Below are positions 59,874 to 64,000 of a DNA stretch of 64,000 bases, one piece after another. Made by a program: the position numbers and the translations under genes. The stretch spans positions 1 to 64,000 of the forward strand of contig CAWBCM010000007.1 of NCBI GenBank assembly GCA_963787285.1. Direction: 5' to 3'. Positions within the stretch are counted from its first letter, which is position 1. Each line of letters begins with the position of its first letter. Under the pieces are notes generated by a model. The model searched no databases and was not told the DNA's origin. It saw nothing but the letters and a program-made list of their open reading frames with translations. This DNA is from JAHEJN01 sp963787285. GTDB taxonomy: Bacteria > Actinomycetota > Acidimicrobiia > Acidimicrobiales > JAHEJN01.

Positions 59874-61255
59874 TGAAGGTCCTGTTCGCCACCGCCGAGC
59901 TCGCTCCACTCTCCCGGGTCGGAGGCTTGGCCGAGGCGAGCTCAGGATTGGTGAAGGCGCTGCGCGCCGAGCATTCCGAAATCGATGTCCAACTGGTCCT
60001 GCCCGACTACGGCGGCGTGGAGTTGCTCGACGAGGAACAGGCCGTGCTCGACGTGCCCCAGTGGGCCGGACCGGTCTCGGTTCGACGCGGGGTGCATCCC
60101 GACGTGGGAACCGTCGACCTGATCAGCACCCCAGGCATGGCCCGGCCGCACCCGTACGTCGACGAGACCGGCGAGGGATGGCCCGACAACGACCATCGCT
60201 TCTTCGCCTTCTCGGCCGGTGTCGCCGCGCTGGCCCGTCTCGAGCAGCCCGACGTCGTCCACTTGAACGACTGGCACACGGCGGCCGCCGCGGCCTTCCT
60301 CCCCGAGCGGCCACCCATGGTGCTCACCATCCACACTCTCGGCTACCAGGGCATCAGCGCACCTTGGTGGATGGAGCGCCTTCCGGTCGAGGCGTGGCGC
60401 TTCGCGTGGTACGGAGGAACCAACCCGCTGGCCGGCGCCATCGAGCTGGTCGATCGCGTCATCGCGGTCAGCCCGAACTACGCCCGTGAGATCGTGACTC
60501 CCGAAGCCGGTATGGGGCTGCACGACCGATTGGCGGCCCTCGGCGATCGTCTGGTGGGCATACGGAACGGCATCGACGCCAGCGTCTGGAACCCGGCCAC
60601 CGACCCGGCGGTGGCGGCGAACTACTCGGTGACCGACCCGGCCGGCCGGGCGGACTGTCGGGCCCAGCTCCGAGCCGAGGCGGGCTTTCCGCCCGACGGC
60701 GAGCCCGTGATCGCTGCGGTGACCCGGCTCGTCGACCAGAAGGGCATCGACATCCTCCTCGATGCCGCCCGATTCCTCGGTGGCATGGGCGCCCGACTCG
60801 CAGTGCTCGGAAGCGGTTCGGCCGACCTCACCGCTGCCCTGCGGCGCGCCGCCGACGCCGACCCCGACCGTGTCTGGTTCGTCGAGGGGTACGACAACGG
60901 CCTGGCTCACCGATTGTTCGCCGGGAGCGACCTGTACGTCATGCCCAGCCGCTTCGAGCCGTGCGGTCTGGGGCAGATGCAGGCGATGGCCTACGGCTCG
61001 ATTCCGGTCGTCACCGACGTGGGCGGTCTGCACGACACCGTGATCGACGCCGACGCCCACCGCAGTACCGGCACCGGCTTCGTGAGCCTCGGCGTCGACG
61101 GTCCGGGCATGGTCGATGCCCTGCATCGGGCCACCCGAGGGCTCCGGCACAAGAGCCGCCGAGAGGCGATTCAGCGCAGGGGCATGTCGATCGACTGGTC
61201 GTGGAGCGAGCCGGCGGCCCGCCACGTGGAGCTGTATCGGGAGATCAGTCGATGA
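59870..61255 (+). CDS. glgA: Glycogen synthase (ADP-glucose, GT5)
   Basis: 461 residues. The opening KVLFATAELAPLSRVGGLAEASSGL is the GT5 start, where the usual K-x-G-G-L is R-V-G-G-L. DVVHLNDWHTAAAA, LTIHTLGYQGI, VIAVSPNYARE and VAAVTRLVDQKGID-like (AAVTRLVDQKGIDIL) follow. The C-terminal donor site is MPSRFEPCGLGQMQAMAYG (E-x7-E region reads E-P-C-G-L-G-Q-M-Q). It adds glucose from ADP-glucose to alpha-1,4-glucan. ATGATG at the start allows 59870 or 59873. Its last 11 bases overlap convergent glgC. Confidence 0.92.
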   Translation: MMKVLFATAELAPLSRVGGLAEASSGLVKALRAEHSEIDVQLVLPDYGGVELLDEEQAVLDVPQWAGPVSVRRGVHPDVGTVDLISTPGMARPHPYVDETGEGWPDNDHRFFAFSAGVAALARLEQPDVVHLNDWHTAAAAAFLPERPPMVLTIHTLGYQGISAPWWMERLPVEAWRFAWYGGTNPLAGAIELVDRVIAVSPNYAREIVTPEAGMGLHDRLAALGDRLVGIRNGIDASVWNPATDPAVAANYSVTDPAGRADCRAQLRAEAGFPPDGEPVIAAVTRLVDQKGIDILLDAARFLGGMGARLAVLGSGSADLTAALRRAADADPDRVWFVEGYDNGLAHRLFAGSDLYVMPSRFEPCGLGQMQAMAYGSIPVVTDVGGLHDTVIDADAHRSTGTGFVSLGVDGPGMVDALHRATRGLRHKSRREAIQRRGMSIDWSWSEPAARHVELYREISR

Positions 61256-62498
61256 CGACTTCCTGATTCTTCGCCAGCACCACGATGTCGCTGTCGGTCA
61301 CCGTGTAGTGCTGCCGGTCGAACTCGAGGTCGTAGCCGATCTTTGCGCCGGCGGGCACCACGATGTTCTTGTCGAGCACACATCGCTTCAGTTGCGCGCC
61401 GCGACCGACGTGCACGCCGTCGAGCAGGATCGCCCCGTCGAGCTGAGCGCCGCCGGTGACCTCGACGCCGGGGGAGAGCACCGAGTTGCGAACCTCGGCG
61501 CCGGCCACGATGGCCCCGTTGCTCAGCAACGAGCGTTGCACCAGTGCATCGCCGGTGTGGCCGTCGTGGGTGATCTTGGCCGGAGGTTCGTGGCGGCCGA
61601 AGGTGAAGATGGGCCAGTCGTCGTTGTAGAGGTCGAAGGCGGGGAAGTCCTCGAGCAGATCCATGTGGGCGTCGTAGTACGAGTCGAGGGTTCCGACATC
61701 TCGCCAGTAGTGCCCCTCGGAGGTTTCACCCGGCACCACGTTCTCGGTGAAGTCGTAGACGTGGGCATCGAAGGACTCGACGAGGGCCGGGATGAGGTCG
61801 CCGCCGACGTCGTGGCGTGACGCGTCGCTCATCGCGTCGTGGTGCAACAGTTCGACGAGGGCCTTCCGGGTGAACACGTAGTTGCCCATCGAGGCGAGGA
61901 TCTCGTCGGGCGAATCGCTGAGGCCCGTGACCGCGTCGGGTGCCGGCTTCTCCTCGAACTTTGCGATCTTGGTTCCTTCACCCTTCGTGATCACCCCGAA
62001 CTGGTCGGCCTCGCCCTTGGGCATACGGATCGCCGCGACCGTGACCGCCGCGCCCGACTCGATGTGTTGGTCGAGCATGGTGCGCGGGTCGATGCGGTAG
62101 ATGTGGTCGGCACCGAATACGAACAGGTAGTCGGGGTCTTCGTCCTCGATGATGTTGAGGTTCTGGAAGATGGCGTCGCCGGAGCCCTGGAACCAGTGCT
62201 GGCCCCGGCGCATCTGGGCCGGAACGGTGGTCACGTAGGCGCCGAGGAAGGTCGACAGCCGCCACGTTCGGGACACGTGAAGATCGAGGCTGTGGCTCTT
62301 GTACTGGGTCAGAACCACGATCTTGCGATACCCGCCGTTGGACAGGTTCGAGAGGGGGAAGTCGATGAGGCGGTAGTGGCCGCCGAACGGAACCGCCGGC
62401 TTGGCCCGGTCGAGGGTGAGCGGCGCCAAGCGCTTTCCCTCGCCGCCGGCGAGCACGATGCTGAGGACGTTTGCACGCTGGGTCAGTTCGGAAGGCAT
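61245..62498 (-). CDS. glgC: Glucose-1-phosphate adenylyltransferase
   Basis: 417 residues. The nucleotide-binding start is SIVLAGGEGKRLAPLTLDRAK, with PAVPFGGHYRLIDFPLSN following. WFQGSGDAIFQNL, YLFVFGADHIYRID, KFEEKPA, GNYVFTRKAL and HYWRDVGTLDSYYDAHMDLL are standard GlgC blocks. The C-terminal left-handed beta-helix (about 300-400) has hexapeptide-like repeats (GAIVAGAEVRNSVLSPGVEV). It makes ADP-glucose for GlgA. The ATG at 62498 has AGGA close by and CACTCT seven bases upstream. It diverges from glgB across 81 bases. Confidence 0.95.
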   Translation of the reverse strand: MPSELTQRANVLSIVLAGGEGKRLAPLTLDRAKPAVPFGGHYRLIDFPLSNLSNGGYRKIVVLTQYKSHSLDLHVSRTWRLSTFLGAYVTTVPAQMRRGQHWFQGSGDAIFQNLNIIEDEDPDYLFVFGADHIYRIDPRTMLDQHIESGAAVTVAAIRMPKGEADQFGVITKGEGTKIAKFEEKPAPDAVTGLSDSPDEILASMGNYVFTRKALVELLHHDAMSDASRHDVGGDLIPALVESFDAHVYDFTENVVPGETSEGHYWRDVGTLDSYYDAHMDLLEDFPAFDLYNDDWPIFTFGRHEPPAKITHDGHTGDALVQRSLLSNGAIVAGAEVRNSVLSPGVEVTGGAQLDGAILLDGVHVGRGAQLKRCVLDKNIVVPAGAKIGYDLEFDRQHYTVTDSDIVVLAKNQEVVID

Positions 62499-62566
62499 GA
62501 TTCCTAGAGTGGCAGAAATCGGATCGGTCTGTGACGCCGAACTCTGCGGTTCGTCGCGGCGAAACC

Positions 62567-62572
62567 TAGAGT
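62567..62572 (+). promoter_or_regulatory. -10 element TAGAGT, leaderless glgB
   Basis: TAGAGT is followed by seven bases and the ATG at 62580, without a Shine-Dalgarno sequence. On the other strand CACTCT (62506-62511) may serve glgC, giving a divergent leaderless pair. Confidence 0.5.
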
Positions 62573-62579
62573 TCACCGC

Positions 62580-64000
62580 ATGACCGGCTTCAGCCACGAC
62601 GACCTGTGGCGCTTCGCAGAGGGAACCCACGACGGCTTGTCGTACCTGCTGGGCGCCCATCTCACCGACGACGGCTGCCGGTTCGGCGTGTGGGCACCCT
62701 CGGCGATCCACGTCTCGCTGATGGGCGAGTTCAACGAGTGGGACGCCGATGCCACCCCGATGCACCCCTCCGACGCCGGGATCTGGACGGTGACGGTGCC
62801 GGGGATCGAGCAGGGCGCGGTGTACAAGTACCGTGTCGTGACCGCCGACGGCATCCGACTCGACAAGGCCGATCCCGTGGCGTTCCGCTCGGAGGAACCG
62901 CCCCGCACCGGGTCGCGGGTGTGGGCGCTCGACTACGAGTGGGGCGACGGGGCGTGGATGGCCGATCGCGGCGATCGCAATGCCCTCGGCGCGCCGTTGT
63001 CGATCTACGAGGTGCACCTCGGGTCATGGCGCTACGAGCCCGGTGGATACCGGGCCCTGGCCCATCAGCTCGCCGACCATCTCGACCGTACCGGGTTCAC
63101 CCATGTGGAGCTGCTCCCGGTGATGGAGCACCCCTTCTACGGATCGTGGGGGTACCAGACCACCGGGTACTTCGCCGCGACCTCACGGTACGGGTCGCCG
63201 CAGGACCTCATGTATCTCGTCGATCACCTGCACCAGCGGGGCTACGGGGTGCTGCTCGACTGGGTGCCGTCGCACTTCCCCGTCGATGCCCATGGCCTGG
63301 CGCAGTTCGACGGCACGTACCTGTACGAGCACGCCGACCCCCGGATGGGCTTTCATCCCGACTGGAAGAGTGCAATCTTCAACTACGAACGCCATGAGGT
63401 GCGCAGCTTCCTGCTGTCGAGTGCCCGCTTCTGGCTCGAGCGGTTCCACGCCGATGGTCTTCGGGTCGATGCCGTGGCGTCGATGCTCTACCGGGACTAC
63501 TCCCGGAACGAGGGCGAGTGGATTCCGAACGAGCACGGCGGCAGACGAGAACCTGGGTGCCATCTCGTTCCTCCAGGAGATGAACCGTCGGGTCTATCTC
63601 CATCACCCCGACGCGATCACCATCGCCGAGGAGTCCACCGCCTTCCCGGGTGTGTCGCGGCCCACCGACGACGGGGGGCTGGGCTTCGGCTTCAAGTGGG
63701 ACATGGGCTGGATGAACGACACGCTGCGGTTCTTCGCCCATGAGCCGGTGCACCGCAAGTTCCATCACGGCGAGCTCACCTTCCGCATGGTGTACGCCTT
63801 CGACGAGAACTTCGTGCTGCCGCTGTCCCACGACGAGGTGGTGCACGGCAAGGGCTCGCTGTTCGATCGCATGCCCGGCGACACCTGGCAGAAGCACGCC
63901 GGCCTGCGCTCGCTGTACGGCTACCAGTGGGGCCTTCCGGGAAAGAAGCTCCTGTTCATGGGGGGCGAGCTCGCCACGTCGGGCGACTGGAACCACGAGC
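62580..64000 (+). pseudogene. glgB: 1,4-alpha-glucan branching enzyme, frameshifted and cut by the window edge
   Basis: The first frame (to about 63540) reads as GlgB: CBM48 with CRFGVWAPSAIHVSLMGEFN, then SIYEVHLGSWRYEPGG, HVELLPVMEHPFYGSWGYQ, VLLDWVPSHFPVDAHGLAQF, DGTYLYEHADPRMGFHPDW and GLRVDAVASMLYRDYSR (nucleophile Asp). After NEHGG, around 63541-63544, the frame is lost. From about 63544 another frame continues without loss of similarity: DENLGAISFLQEMNRRVYL, TIAEESTAFPGV (acid Glu), GFGFKWDMGWMNDTL and LSHDEVVHGKGSL, to the edge. One extra base (or two missing) explains it. As glgB is a core gene of this cluster, a sequencing error is quite likely. Confidence 0.85.

Noticed and set aside
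1..64000. tRNA, rRNA, riboswitch and insertion-sequence search by eye
   Set aside because: No cloverleaf with a T-loop GTTCRA box, no transposase motif and no terminal inverted repeats were recognised in the gaps, all of which are under about 170 bases.

Overview
The window is high-GC, densely packed bacterial DNA with no gene-free stretch over 300 bases. The gene content suggests an actinobacterium, probably of the Acidimicrobiia type: a mycothiol-dependent DinB-fold enzyme, an F420-type luciferase-like oxidoreductase, a DUF222-HNH protein, DUF4389 and 2TM proteins, and many genes that appear to be leaderless (a -10-like hexamer 6-8 bases before the start codon). This placement is inference from gene content. 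I saw no rRNA, tRNA, CRISPR array, transposase or phage gene.

Layout. 1-8.2 kb: N-terminus of an acetyltransferase, a mycothiol-type enzyme, a SulP anion transporter divergent from a PAPS sulfotransferase, CorA with a lipoprotein, a DUF4389 membrane protein, a broken acetyltransferase and a LigB-type dioxygenase. 8.3-19.5 kb: PhoD phosphatase, a class V aminotransferase, a 2TM protein, MalQ with a SnoaL-like protein, a second DUF4389 protein, an ABC ATPase/FtsX permease pair, a renalase-like flavoprotein and a TIGR01777 epimerase. 19.5-23.3 kb: a large ATPase-BTAD regulator and an EngB GTPase. 23.3-31.6 kb: an envelope block with a NIT-domain membrane protein, a SpoIID/LytB protein carrying five exact-period repeats (frameshifted), two GT2 glycosyltransferases (one fused to PilZ and catalytically degenerate) and a class A penicillin-binding protein with a Cys-bracketed repeat tail. 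31.6-45.5 kb: miscellaneous metabolic genes (zinc-ribbon protein, histidine phosphatase, HisC-like aminotransferase, TPP enzyme with MFS exporter, thioesterase, FAD oxidase, tandem acetyltransferase, PanE-like reductase, VOC protein, DUF222-HNH, methyltransferase).

45.5-55.6 kb holds a catabolic island for 4-hydroxybenzoate through protocatechuate 4,5-cleavage. One arm (minus) is pobA-ligA-ligB-VOC. The divergent arm (plus) is a dienelactone-hydrolase-family gene, ligJ and ligK, followed after trkA-trkH by ligC and an F420-type oxidoreductase. Together they would convert 4-hydroxybenzoate to pyruvate and oxaloacetate, except that no LigI-type pyrone-dicarboxylate hydrolase and no LigU tautomerase are present. 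The dienelactone-hydrolase-family enzyme, overlapping ligJ, is the candidate for the missing LigI step.

55.7-64 kb is a glycogen cluster: glgP-glgX-glgA overlapping in series, glgC convergent to glgA and divergent from glgB, which runs off the right edge. Three genes (SpoIID/LytB, an acetyltransferase and glgB) each carry one apparent single-base frameshift. Because one of them is a core glycogen gene, sequencing error is as likely as gene decay.
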